Shown here: piece by piece, positions 1 to 5,628 of the stretch
How positions within the stretch are numbered: the stretch's first letter is position 1
Layout: every line of letters starts with the position of its first letter
Source: Thermoplasmata archaeon
Lineage (GTDB): Archaea > Thermoplasmatota > Thermoplasmata > Thermoplasmatales > Thermoplasmataceae
NCBI GenBank assembly: GCA_021806345.1
Contig: JAJZXP010000246.1
Coordinates: 1-6,979 of the forward strand
Reading direction: 5' to 3'
DNA: 6,979 nucleotides
Made by a program: the position numbers and the translations under genes
The notes under the pieces: model-generated
Told to the model about the DNA's origin: nothing
What the model saw: only the letters and a program-made list of their open reading frames with translations
Databases searched by the model: none

Positions 1-2
1 CA

Positions 3-332
3 AAATGGGTCATGTTCAAATGTGCAGATGGATATTCAACGCCTGTGCCCATTGAATACGCCATGACCGAAACTGCGGTTGTTGCAGTGAAGGTAAACGG
101 GCAGTTCCTGAGGACGGAGCAGGGATACCCGGCCAGGCCATTCATGCCTGAGCTGTATGCGTGGAAGAGCGCAAAGTGGCTCACCGGAATTGATCTCATT
201 GAGGATTATGAGGACGGATACTGGGAGGCTTACGGATACCATGAAAGGGGCCTTGTTTCGGGTGGGGAGAGATACACAAACGGCCTCTGGAGAAGAGTGA
301 GGAAGACCGTTACTGGAAAAGTAAGGGCCTGA
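3..332 (+). CDS. Sulfite-oxidase-like molybdopterin oxidoreductase, C-terminal part
   Basis: This is the 3' end of a larger gene. The reading frame is open to the left edge of the window, so the ATG at 12 is probably an internal methionine. The visible 109 residues contain the segment CADGYSTPVPIEYA, then a PxxPFMPELYAWKSAKWLTG-like stretch and a terminal EAYGYHERG...ERY segment. This is the typical end of the oxidoreductase molybdopterin-binding (sulfite oxidase / YedY-like) domain. Such enzymes hold a Mo-molybdopterin cofactor and oxidise or reduce small sulfur or oxo compounds; the substrate cannot be inferred from this piece. The catalytic cysteine region lies outside the window. It ends at a TGA at 330-332. 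Its DNA is clearly richer in G+C than the rest of the window, as expected for a resident chromosomal gene. The family call rests on remembered motif similarity and is fairly firm. Confidence 0.8.
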   Translation, partial: KWVMFKCADGYSTPVPIEYAMTETAVVAVKVNGQFLRTEQGYPARPFMPELYAWKSAKWLTGIDLIEDYEDGYWEAYGYHERGLVSGGERYTNGLWRRVRKTVTGKVRA

Positions 333-520
333 TTCATCAGGAATTCAGCAATATACTGCCTTACCTTTAATACTGACTCTTCTTCCTGTTTGCATCTTTT
401 CCAACTGGAAATTTAATCCCATTGGAATAGCCATTGCAATGTTTGGTGATGGATTCTTTAATTTTTTTGGGTCTGATGGATACCTACTGCTCTTTATTCC
501 CCTTATAATGGACTTCTTTC

Positions 521-545
521 TATATATAAATATACAGGACCTGTA
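521..545. promoter_or_regulatory. TATA box abutting a 13-bp palindrome
   Basis: TATATATAAATA at 521-532 is the strongest TATA-like run in this part of the window. It is followed at once by a perfect inverted repeat at 533-545, TACAGG-A-CCTGTA. An archaeal repressor or activator site often sits just beside the TATA box, so this could be a regulated promoter. No obvious ORF follows within 100 bp on either strand (plus-strand ATGs give peptides of 8 codons or fewer). The product, if any, would be a non-coding RNA or a leader of the tRNA transcript. Confidence 0.35.
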
Positions 546-643
546 CGGAAAACGTGCTTCCCACACCGTCCGCATATGAACCAGAAACAATGAGCAACTT
601 TTTGTGTTTGATGTGAGGAAACGTTTCTCCGCATCGCAACAAG

Positions 644-650
644 TTAAATA
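644..650 (+). promoter_or_regulatory. Box A (TATA element) of tRNA-Gln
   Basis: TTAAATA lies 27-33 bp upstream of the first base of the mature tRNA. This is the standard place for the archaeal TBP-binding box A of a stable-RNA gene transcribed with a very short leader. Confidence 0.6.
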
Positions 651-676
651 GACAGGATAAATTTCTTGGCACTAAA

Positions 677-749
677 AGCCCCGTGGTGTAGTGGCCAAGC
701 ATTTCGGACTTTGGATCCGACGACGGCAGTTCGAATCTGCCCGGGGCTA
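677..749 (+). tRNA. tRNA-Gln (anticodon UUG)
   Basis: The full cloverleaf can be folded by eye. The acceptor stem is AGCCCCG (677-683) with CGGGGCT (742-748), and A749 is the discriminator. The D stem is 686-689 with 699-702 (two G-U pairs). The anticodon stem is TCGGA (704-708) with TCCGA (716-720), around a seven-base loop with anticodon TTG at 711-713 and T at 710. The variable loop is four bases (721-724). The T stem is GGCAG (725-729) with CTGCC (737-741), around TTCGAAT. There is no intron and no encoded CCA, as is usual in archaea where CCA is added after transcription. It decodes CAA glutamine codons. It marks the border between G+C-richer DNA on the left and A+T-rich accessory DNA on the right, so it is a candidate integration site. 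I found no second copy of its 3' end in the window. Confidence 0.96.
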
Positions 750-1195
750 TTCTCAAAATATGGTAATTTTCGGGGGAGTCAATTCATGGAGAGCCAAGGA
801 CGCCATGGCATTTAGGTAAATGGGTTCTGCCGCAAGTAATGATTCCTGAATTTATAATCTATTTATCTGAACGAGATGAGGAATTTTAACGGGTGGTTAA
901 AGTTTATGAATACAATTGATGGTCACAAACACATTTTAATTAAATACTTCAACAAACACCTCAGGAACTGCAAAATGACAAGCGCAAAGGAACTTATGAA
1001 ATACCCGAATACAATTAATGACCGTTCCAATCTCCTGTCGTGAGGTGTCCCATTGTAGAGATCAGAAACAAGCTCTTTTTTCTGAGGAGAAAGGTTCATA
1101 ACGATATAGCGTTGGGTCAGATAGGCCACGCATTTTTCCAAAAAATAATTGCAAGTTGCTTCTGGCAGGAGCTTCCTGCTGATTTTTCAGAATTA
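750..1195. other. Gene-poor stretch after the tRNA
   Basis: About 450 bp hold no gene that I can support. Short open frames occur (45 codons from the ATG at 907 on the plus strand, 68 codons from 1040, and 72 codons on the minus strand, 1141-923). They overlap each other in different frames, lack convincing start signals and match no family I recognise. A TATA-like run is present near 848-865, and a hairpin with a T tract at 1165-1187. The stretch may be degraded mobile DNA, but no diagnostic remnant is visible. Confidence 0.5.
1165..1187. terminator. Hairpin with T tracts, possible two-way terminator
   Basis: A perfect 6-bp inverted repeat, GCAGGA (1165-1170) and TCCTGC (1174-1179) with a 3-base loop, is followed on the plus strand by TTTTT at 1183-1187. 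On the minus strand it lies 17 bp after the TAA that ends the AbrB frame, with a further T6 run (A-rich on the plus strand) near 1140. The shape fits a transcript end for the minus-strand AbrB gene, or one facing both ways. Archaeal termination depends mainly on the T tract. Confidence 0.4.
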
Positions 1196-1354
1196 TTAAC
1201 CTTCCTTTTCAATTGCAATCTTACCATTTTCCTAATAAAACCATGAAATGTCTTCTTCATTGACACCTAGGATTGCCTGAACTTTCTTTGGAAGGGTTAT
1301 TCTCAATGAAGAACCTCTTTTTGAAACATGCGATATATCTACCAATTGTTGCAT
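1196..1354 (-). pseudogene. AbrB/SpoVT-type DNA-binding protein, broken by in-frame TAG
   Basis: Reading from the ATG at 1354 gives 40 residues that are clearly an archaeal AbrB-type swapped-hairpin protein: VSKRGSSLRITLPKKV at residues 10-25, then AILGV and EED followed by WFY. A TAG at 1234-1232 stops the frame. The same frame continues without any shift into ENGKIAIEKEG and a TAA at 1198-1196, which is exactly how intact family members end (FY, a charged residue, ENGK, then hydrophobic-lysine). One base change (for example AAG or GAG to TAG) therefore explains the break. Intact proteins of this type bind promoter DNA as dimers, acting as regulators or as antitoxins; losing the last strand should spoil the fold. 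No partner toxin gene is adjacent. Other genes here end in TAA or TGA only, so this TAG is unusual, but I see no sign of pyrrolysine decoding. A sequencing error or a natural truncated product is possible. Confidence 0.75.
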
Positions 1355-1434
1355 TGAATGGTATTGTTGAGGTAAACTATAGAGATGACATTATGCTTTA
1401 GCTAGTAAATTATCGTCATGTGAGTATAATAAAG

Positions 1435-1441
1435 TTTATAT
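1435..1441 (+). promoter_or_regulatory. Box A of the 1505-3145 operon
   Basis: TTTATAT at 1435-1441 lies about 65 bp before the first ATG of the operon, which would put transcription start near 1465 with a leader of roughly 40 nt. The same A+T-rich segment (about 1424-1441), read on the other strand, can serve the divergent AbrB gene, so the two promoters probably overlap. Position only; not tested. Confidence 0.45.
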
Positions 1442-1504
1442 CTTTGAAACAGTAGCTATCATGGGATAATAACAGACCCTTGAAGTGAGAAGATTAAAGT
1501 TGAG

Positions 1505-1651
1505 ATGACATTGAAGTTCGATAAAGCCACCAAGAATACATATGTCTTCGTAGCAACCAAAGAAGATGATCCTATACCAACTGTGTATGTTCGGAAGTCG
1601 GCATTCCAGAAACAGCCTGAAAAAATTAAACTGACTTTGGAGAGCGAGTAA
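1505..1651 (+). CDS. Small 48-residue conserved-looking protein
   Basis: An ATG at 1505 opens a 48-codon frame ending in TAA at 1649-1651. The peptide starts MTLKFDKATKNTYVF, continues with DDPIPTVYVRKSAF and ends in EKIKLTLESE. The layout of an N-terminal (K/R)(L/F)(E/D)K-TKNT strand, a central D-P-x-x-x-(T/L)Y(V/I)xKxA segment and a C-terminal strand of alternating charged and hydrophobic residues ending in glutamates reminds me of a family of ~50-60-residue uncharacterised bacterial and archaeal proteins. I know no proven function for them. The fold is probably all-beta. The next gene begins at the very next base, so the two are almost certainly co-translated; the GGAG serving the next gene (1639-1642) is inside this reading frame. 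Its own start has only a weak purine-rich stretch (TTGAG) before it. Reality of the gene is supported by codon pattern, packing with the next gene and the upstream promoter. Confidence 0.7.
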   Translation: MTLKFDKATKNTYVFVATKEDDPIPTVYVRKSAFQKQPEKIKLTLESE

Positions 1652-2614
1652 TTGCCAAAAGTCATCCTCATTGGTTACGATATAAAAATCAAGAAAATCC
1701 GGGAAGAGGGTTATAAGCCTCTTGAAAAATTCGACGGGAAAAATGATTTCTTTCAGATTTTAAGCAAGTACCTCTCTGATTACCAACCAATGACACCAGG
1801 TTCACCGAATGTGATTAAAGTTAAACAAGCCGATCAGAAAACTATAGGGTTCGATGGATTCACCGCAGAGGCCAACAGCAGAACAATCTTTGGTACAGTA
1901 AAAATAGGAGAATATGGTTTATCTTACGGGTTAGTAAACGTCAACAATCAAAATCTCACACACAATAGGACAATAGACGAGACAGATTCTTTTCCAATTC
2001 ATTTTCTTTTCAAGATTCCTGATATGAATAACACTCTCCGATTCACAGGAGTTGCTGTATTCGAAAAGTTTAGAAATAGAGGAGCTAAAGGGCTATTCGA
2101 GTCACATTTTGAAGAATATTTTAGGAAACTGTTCCCAGACTACCTGTTGATGATGAGACCATTGGTACCTGAAGAAGTAATGGACTCTCTGACACGGGGG
2201 AAGATTAGTGAGGTGACTCTAAAATCGCCCGGCTTACCTGGAAATGTAGAAGATTTCTATTACAAAGGCGAAAAAGAGGATGAACGAGCGAAGTTGACCT
2301 ACACTTTTCCCAAAACCGGGGCAAGAAAGAAGATGAATGACTACCTCAAGGACGTTGTTGGCAAGAAACAATCAATGAATGGCGTTCTCGTTGGGGATTG
2401 GTTTGAAGTTGCCGAGATAAGTGCCAAGGTAAAGGTCGATGGTAGGGACGAAACAATCATTATCAAGGAGGAAAAGGAGCTTATTGTGCCGGGTCTTGAT
2501 GTCACAAAGAATGCTCGACCTGGAAAAAATGGGTTCCCACCCCCAGAGGCGGTTCGAAGAGAATCGGATAAGTATTTAAAAGAACTCGAGAAAAAGCTAA
2601 TGAAGGAATTGTGA
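1652..2614 (+). CDS. Uncharacterised 320-residue protein, middle gene of cryptic operon
   Basis: I do not recognise a named family with confidence. The start is a TTG that directly follows the TAA of the 48-residue gene, with GGAG at 1639-1642 nine bases upstream, so translation is probably coupled. The protein is soluble, with no signal peptide or membrane segment. Residues 65-125 are predicted beta-rich (IGFDGF, TIFGTVKIGEYGLSYG, FPIHFLFKIP). Residues 130-165 look like a strand and an amphipathic helix (TGVAVFEKFRNRGAKGLFES, then a helix ending at FPDY). Residues 168-192 (MRPLVPEEV to VTLKS) recall a pattern I associate with uncharacterised bacterial proteins in accessory DNA. The C-terminal 30 residues are a lysine/glutamate-rich helix. 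No nuclease, helicase or nucleotide-binding motif is evident. It is followed 15 bp later by a four-helix membrane protein, so a sensor plus membrane-effector arrangement is conceivable; that is inference only. Confidence 0.8.
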   Translation: MPKVILIGYDIKIKKIREEGYKPLEKFDGKNDFFQILSKYLSDYQPMTPGSPNVIKVKQADQKTIGFDGFTAEANSRTIFGTVKIGEYGLSYGLVNVNNQNLTHNRTIDETDSFPIHFLFKIPDMNNTLRFTGVAVFEKFRNRGAKGLFESHFEEYFRKLFPDYLLMMRPLVPEEVMDSLTRGKISEVTLKSPGLPGNVEDFYYKGEKEDERAKLTYTFPKTGARKKMNDYLKDVVGKKQSMNGVLVGDWFEVAEISAKVKVDGRDETIIIKEEKELIVPGLDVTKNARPGKNGFPPPEAVRRESDKYLKELEKKLMKEL

Positions 2615-2629
2615 ATGGCGAGGGACTAA

Positions 2630-3145
2630 ATGCCCTCAAAATTTTCCATAATAGATATATTGCGAGATGAACTTAGTACTTTACGCGATTTTTCTAGTGG
2701 AAACCTTAGCAAAATAGACATCTTCGTAAATCTCTTTTTTCCAGCAATGCTATCTATAATGTTTGTCTCGTTTGATAGGCTAATTTCTGGTTCTATGATT
2801 AATTCTATTTTAACAGCGTTTTCTGTATTTGCTGCTCTGTTACTTAATTTAATGATTCTGGTTTACACCATAGTCTCAAGAGAAAATAGCAAGTCAGAAG
2901 AAACCAAAAAGGACAAACTGAAACTAATGTTGCTCAAAGAAACTTATACGAATATCCAATTTTCAGTTCTAATGTCGGTTTTCATTATCATATGCCTTTT
3001 GCTAATCTTATTCCTACCCAGTAGCAAATATATAAATGTCACACTTTCACTGCTTATCTATTATTTTATCTTCGTGTTCATTTTTACAATATTAATGGTT
3101 CTTAAACGAACCCACATCGTAATGAAGCAAGAGATTTCATCCTGA
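2630..3145 (+). CDS. Four-helix membrane protein, last gene of cryptic operon
   Basis: The 171-residue product has four hydrophobic segments at about residues 30-48, 57-82, 110-130 and 134-157. There is no cleavable signal peptide. The charged N-terminus (1-29), a lysine-rich loop (83-109, containing KKDKLKLMLLKE) and the C-terminal tail (158-171) should all face the cytoplasm, which gives an even number of crossings with both ends inside. No transporter or enzyme motif is visible. The ATG at 2630 is preceded by a purine-rich GGCGAGGGA (2617-2625), and only 15 bp separate it from the gene before, so the two belong to one transcript. Small multi-helix membrane proteins downstream of a soluble partner are a common layout for membrane-damaging effectors in anti-phage systems, but also for small permeases; the sequence does not decide. 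Base composition is among the most A+T-rich in the window. Confidence 0.85.
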   Translation: MPSKFSIIDILRDELSTLRDFSSGNLSKIDIFVNLFFPAMLSIMFVSFDRLISGSMINSILTAFSVFAALLLNLMILVYTIVSRENSKSEETKKDKLKLMLLKETYTNIQFSVLMSVFIIICLLLILFLPSSKYINVTLSLLIYYFIFVFIFTILMVLKRTHIVMKQEISS

Positions 3146-3433
3146 CTCTTATGATTTCCACCAATAGCCGCATCTCCATTTATTTACTTTCCCTGTAACA
3201 TAAACTATTGTGGGTGTAAACGCCAACTGAAAATTGTCTAAAATCAAAGCACAAGTAATAGGTCAAAAATTACAACTATGTTTCTCAACATTCTCTGTTT
3301 GCAATTAGAAAGTTAATTCTGTCGAAAGAATAAATACTTAGTGTTTAATTATGGCATTTCTTACCTCATAATTGAGAGATTATGGGAGAAAGCCCCCATT
3401 TCACTCTAATATATTGTCGAAAAAATTCACAGA
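3146..3433. other. Intergenic region between convergent genes
   Basis: This spacer lies between the plus-strand membrane-protein gene and the minus-strand DUF3427-like gene. I see no ORF worth calling. An imperfect hairpin (CTCATAAT near 3365 with ATTATGGGAG near 3378) and the T6 tract of the minus-strand gene are its only structures. Confidence 0.45.
3420..3425 (-). terminator. Poly-T tract after the DUF3427-like gene
   Basis: On the minus strand six consecutive T residues follow the TAA of the DUF3427-like gene by about 8 nt. This matches the intrinsic oligo-T termination used by archaeal RNA polymerase. No hairpin is needed or evident. Confidence 0.5.
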
Positions 3434-3943
3434 TTAGCCCATTAGGCGTTTAATATTGAGGTTATCTAAGTCTAAGTCGGGAATCTTCCAAGATACGACA
3501 TTCGGATTTTCAGTTTCTTCCAATATCTTAGGTTCTTGCCCCATTCCTATAAAAATAAAATCTTTCTCTTTCGCTTCATTGTAGTCTGTGTTCCTCCTAC
3601 AGAATATATATACCCCTGAGTTTAGGCGTCCAGACTTTAGGAGTCTTCTTATGTTCCTATTATTCACACCTTGGCGAAGTGGTGTACTCCACTTAAGTCT
3701 CCCATCTTTGTCAATGGTCTGTACTATTCCATTGTAGGCTGCGTCACTGCCAAGGGTCGCGAAAAGCACAAACTGGTCTGCATTCGAACCAAATCTAATT
3801 ACCCCATTTACGCCCCATTTTCCGCAATAATAATAAAACGCCGAATCTGGGTCTAGCTGGTCATGCACTTCTTTCTTGGTGTATTTATTATATCTCTTAA
3901 GCTCCATCCTGAACTTCCTAAAGACGGGGAATTCCCGGCTCAT
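3434..3943 (-). CDS. DUF3427-like standalone protein next to the R-M system
   Basis: The product (169 residues from the ATG at 3943) matches the general plan of the DUF3427 module: an opening YNKYTKKEVHDQL, then a YYYCGKWGVNGVIRF beta segment, FVLFATLGSD, a GRLKWSTPLRQG segment, a helix NRNIRRLLKSG, then VYIFCRR, FIFIGMG and a closing VVSWKIPDL. In known proteins this module sits at the C-terminus of DEAD/SNF2 helicase-nucleases and of some restriction enzymes, and is thought to be an accessory or DNA-recognition part. Here it stands alone, with no helicase or nuclease residues attached, so it could be a detached fragment or a small partner protein. Starts at TTG 3964 and ATG 3907 are also possible. 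I chose 3943 because an A+T-rich box (about 3965-3976) sits 24-32 bp upstream, right for a leaderless transcript. It is transcribed away from vsr. The family assignment is from memory and moderate. Confidence 0.75.
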   Translation of the reverse strand: MSREFPVFRKFRMELKRYNKYTKKEVHDQLDPDSAFYYYCGKWGVNGVIRFGSNADQFVLFATLGSDAAYNGIVQTIDKDGRLKWSTPLRQGVNNRNIRRLLKSGRLNSGVYIFCRRNTDYNEAKEKDFIFIGMGQEPKILEETENPNVVSWKIPDLDLDNLNIKRLMG

Positions 3944-3964
3944 AAATAACAACGATATAATCAA

Positions 3965-3976
3965 TTTATTATTTTC
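3965..3976 (-). promoter_or_regulatory. Likely box A of the DUF3427-like gene
   Basis: On the minus strand an AAATAATAAATT-type run lies about 22-33 bp before the ATG at 3943. A second TATA candidate (TTATATC, about 4005-4011) further up would give a leader of about 35 nt. The surrounding 3983-4007 segment also holds a 12-bp palindrome (ATTTAATTAAAT, 3983-3994) and a small inverted repeat (ATCTT/AAGAT, 3993-4007). Confidence 0.35.
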
Positions 3977-4054
3977 TATCGAATTTAATTAAATCTTTTA
4001 CTAAGATATAAGTCTCATTCATTGAAATTTTAAAAAAAATTTTGTGGGCAACAA

Positions 4055-4060
4055 TTTATA
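4055..4060 (+). promoter_or_regulatory. Box A of the vsr-M-R operon
   Basis: TTTATA at 4055-4060, inside CAATTTATAG, lies 38-43 bp before the vsr ATG. Transcription should therefore begin near 4083-4086, leaving a leader of only about 12-15 nt. There is no Shine-Dalgarno match in that leader. Confidence 0.5.
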
Positions 4061-4075
4061 GTTTTGAGAACATTA

Positions 4076-4096
4076 CTTTTCCCTGAACGGGAAAAG
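4076..4096. promoter_or_regulatory. Perfect 8-bp inverted repeat over the operon's start site
   Basis: CTTTTCCC (4076-4083) and GGGAAAAG (4089-4096) are perfect reverse complements around a five-base centre, TGAAC. The element ends one base before the vsr ATG and covers the predicted transcription start. This is a natural operator position for a repressor, or a leader hairpin that would hide the start codon region. It contains no CCGG site, so direct control by methylation of the system's own target is unlikely. Confidence 0.5.
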
Positions 4097-4097
4097 A

Positions 4098-4541
4098 ATG
4101 TGTCTTGAAAGGAAGATCGTGTCAGATCATGATCACAGAAGCTGGAATATGTCCAGGATAAAATCAAGAGATACTGGGTTAGAATTGAAAGTGAGACACC
4201 ATCTATTCCAAAGTGGATTTCGGTATAGAACTCATTCTGACCTGCCAGGCAAACCGGATATAATTATTATAGGCAAAAGAATCGTTATATTTGTGAACGG
4301 TTGTTTCTGGCATCACCATGGGTGCAAACTCTCAAAAATTCCCTCGACAAATACAGAATTCTGGACCGAAAAGCTCCTAAGGAACGAGGAAAGGGATTTG
4401 CAGAATCACATAAAGTTGATAAATAGCGGTTGGGAAGCGATCGACCTTTGGCAATGTGAATTAAATAATTCTTTTTTTGATACCATGGATTCAGTAGAGG
4501 AACGAATAAAGAACAAACAAGTCAAACAAAATCGGTTATAA
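4098..4541 (+). CDS. vsr: Vsr-type T:G mismatch nicking endonuclease (V.HpaII-like)
   Basis: The 147-residue product is a full-length very-short-patch repair endonuclease. It should nick DNA 5' of a thymine mispaired with guanine, the lesion left when 5-methylcytosine deaminates, and so lower the mutation cost of the methyltransferase encoded next door. Signature segments are RSWNMSRIKSRDT (14-26), FRYRTHSDLPGKPDIII (41-57), NGCFWHHHGC (67-76), FWTEKL (88-93) and WQCEL (118-122). By alignment with E. coli Vsr at a constant offset of +3, D54 is the metal-binding catalytic Asp, H72 the catalytic His, F70/W71/W89 the intercalating aromatics, and H74, C76, D100 and C120 the zinc ligands. E. coli His64 is replaced here by N67. 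The ATG at 4098 is the only start that leaves the usual short lead before the RSxNMSRI motif. First gene of the V-M-R operon; 43 bp separate it from the methyltransferase gene. Confidence 0.96.
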   Translation: MCLERKIVSDHDHRSWNMSRIKSRDTGLELKVRHHLFQSGFRYRTHSDLPGKPDIIIIGKRIVIFVNGCFWHHHGCKLSKIPSTNTEFWTEKLLRNEERDLQNHIKLINSGWEAIDLWQCELNNSFFDTMDSVEERIKNKQVKQNRL

Positions 4542-4584
4542 GAGTTCAGGGAAAATTTTTAATCAAATCAAGTCTTCATTCTCT

Positions 4585-5628
4585 GTGCAATTTGTAGATG
4601 AGAAAGTTGTCCCATTTCCTCCGCCTGTAAATAATAAATTCACTTTCGTAGATTTGTTTGCAGGCATAGGAGGATTCAGAATCGCTTTGCAGGACCTCGG
4701 CGGAAAGTGTCTGTTCTCTTCTGAGATAGATAAATACGCAGCAGAGACTTACACAACAAATTTCAGAGATATTCCCGTAGGAGATATCAGAGAGATCGAT
4801 GCATCGACTATACCCGATCACGATGTATTGGCAGCCGGATTTCCCTGTCAAGCTTTTTCCATTGCCGGAAAACGTGGAGGTTTTGAAGATACGAGGGGGA
4901 CGCTGTTTTTCGAGATAGCAAGAATTATCAATAAAAAAAGGCCGAAAATATTCATTCTGGAAAATGTGAAGGGATTAATGAGTCACGATAAGGGAAGGAC
5001 TATCTCTACGATTCTGGAAGTTCTTAGAACTGATTTAGGATATACCGTACCTCCTCCAAAGGTGCTGAACGCATCAGATTTCGGTGTCCCCCAAAGGAGA
5101 CAGAGAGTTATAATAGTGGGCTTCAGAGAGGATTTGGATGCAAGCGTTTTCAACTACCCTGCTCCGCTTAAAACTAAGTCTATCATTAAGGACATACTTG
5201 AAAAAGAAGCGGTTTCCGTGAAATACTACCTGTCAGAAAAGTATCTGAAATCACTTAAGTTGCATAAGGAAAGGCATAAGAATAAAGGTAACGGATTCGG
5301 TTATGAAGTGAAGAAAGATTGTGATCTGGCCAATGCTATTGTTATTGGCGGAATGGGTAAGGAACGCAATCTTGTCAAAGACGAGAGATTGACTGACCTT
5401 AAGCCAGTTACCAACATAAAAGGAAAAATCAACTCGGAGTATCTTAGGAGAATGACGCCGAGAGAATGGGCAAGATTGCAAGGTTTCCCTGATAATTTTG
5501 TTATTCCCGTTTCTGACGTCCAAGCTTATAAACAATTTGCAAACGCAGTTCCAATTCCCGTTATAAGGGAAGTTGCAGATAGGGCGCTGAAAACACTGGA
5601 GATGCATAATTTTGCCTTTACAGCGTAA
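4585..5628 (+). CDS. hpaIIM: M.HpaII-like DNA (cytosine-5)-methyltransferase, expected target CCGG
   Basis: The 347-residue protein transfers a methyl group from S-adenosylmethionine to carbon 5 of cytosine and protects host DNA from the partner nuclease. All m5C methyltransferase motifs are present in order: I, FVDLFAGIGGFR (21-32); the acidic SEID (46-49); IV, GFPCQAFS (85-92) with catalytic C88; VI, ENV (126-128); VIII, PQRRQR in the VPQRRQRVIIVGF segment; IX, RRMTPREWARLQGFP; and X, YKQFANAVPIPV near the end. The target-recognition region carries KERHKNKGNGFGYEV and ANAIVIGGMGKERNLV, which I recall as nearly the same in M.HpaII; hence CCGG, probably the inner C. The start is a GTG at 4585, giving 18 residues before motif I, a little shorter than M.HpaII; no in-frame ATG lies nearby. 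A TTTTTAA run at 4556-4562 is 23-29 bp upstream and could allow separate transcription of M. Confidence 0.96.
   Translation: MQFVDEKVVPFPPPVNNKFTFVDLFAGIGGFRIALQDLGGKCLFSSEIDKYAAETYTTNFRDIPVGDIREIDASTIPDHDVLAAGFPCQAFSIAGKRGGFEDTRGTLFFEIARIINKKRPKIFILENVKGLMSHDKGRTISTILEVLRTDLGYTVPPPKVLNASDFGVPQRRQRVIIVGFREDLDASVFNYPAPLKTKSIIKDILEKEAVSVKYYLSEKYLKSLKLHKERHKNKGNGFGYEVKKDCDLANAIVIGGMGKERNLVKDERLTDLKPVTNIKGKINSEYLRRMTPREWARLQGFPDNFVIPVSDVQAYKQFANAVPIPVIREVADRALKTLEMHNFAFTA
5598..5604 (+). promoter_or_regulatory. Shine-Dalgarno site of the restriction gene
   Basis: GGAGATG at 5598-5604 lies seven bases before the TTG start at 5612, inside the last codons of the methyltransferase gene. It matches the archaeal 16S 3' end (GGAGGTG consensus) at six of seven positions and decides the choice of TTG 5612 as start. 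Reinitiation after the methyltransferase stop at 5626-5628 is also possible. Confidence 0.6.

Larger units (their letters stand above)
333..676. other. Non-coding spacer before tRNA-Gln
   Basis: I find no convincing gene here. The stretch contains a small perfect inverted repeat (arms TTTCCA/TGGAAA, 398-411), a strong TATA-like run at 521-532 next to a 13-bp palindrome, a 10-bp palindrome GAAACGTTTC at 618-627, and the box A of the tRNA gene. An 81-codon open frame on the minus strand (345-590) reads through the TATA run and resembles nothing I know; its last ~57 codons do have plausible codon use, so a decayed gene cannot be excluded. Confidence 0.5.

Noticed and set aside
345..590. 81-codon minus-strand ORF
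   Set aside because: It reads through the TATA run, has no start signal of its own and matches no family I know. Noted in the spacer entry as a possible relic only.
677..749. Attachment-site duplication of the tRNA-Gln 3' end
   Set aside because: I looked for a second copy of the T-arm/acceptor sequence in the window and found none; only a 7-base CCGGGGC match at 2316.
520..756. 78-codon minus-strand ORF over the tRNA
   Set aside because: It is the antisense reading of tRNA-Gln (the APGRFELPSSDP type of peptide is a well-known tRNA shadow) and crosses the TATA box.
1232..1234. Pyrrolysine decoding of the TAG in the AbrB gene
   Set aside because: Nothing in the window supports it: no Pyl genes, and AbrB proteins are not known to carry Pyl. 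A simple nonsense change is the economical reading.
923..1246. Overlapping ORFs of ~70 codons on both strands (923-1141 minus, 1040-1246 plus)
   Set aside because: They overlap in opposite frames, are hydrophobic by chance composition, and one runs into the AbrB gene. No recognisable motif.
4576..4851. 91-codon minus-strand ORF under the methyltransferase gene
   Set aside because: Shadow of the methyltransferase gene, whose motifs I and IV are unambiguous on the plus strand.
5251..5607. 118-codon minus-strand ORF under the methyltransferase gene
   Set aside because: Shadow frame antisense to the target-recognition region and motifs IX-X.
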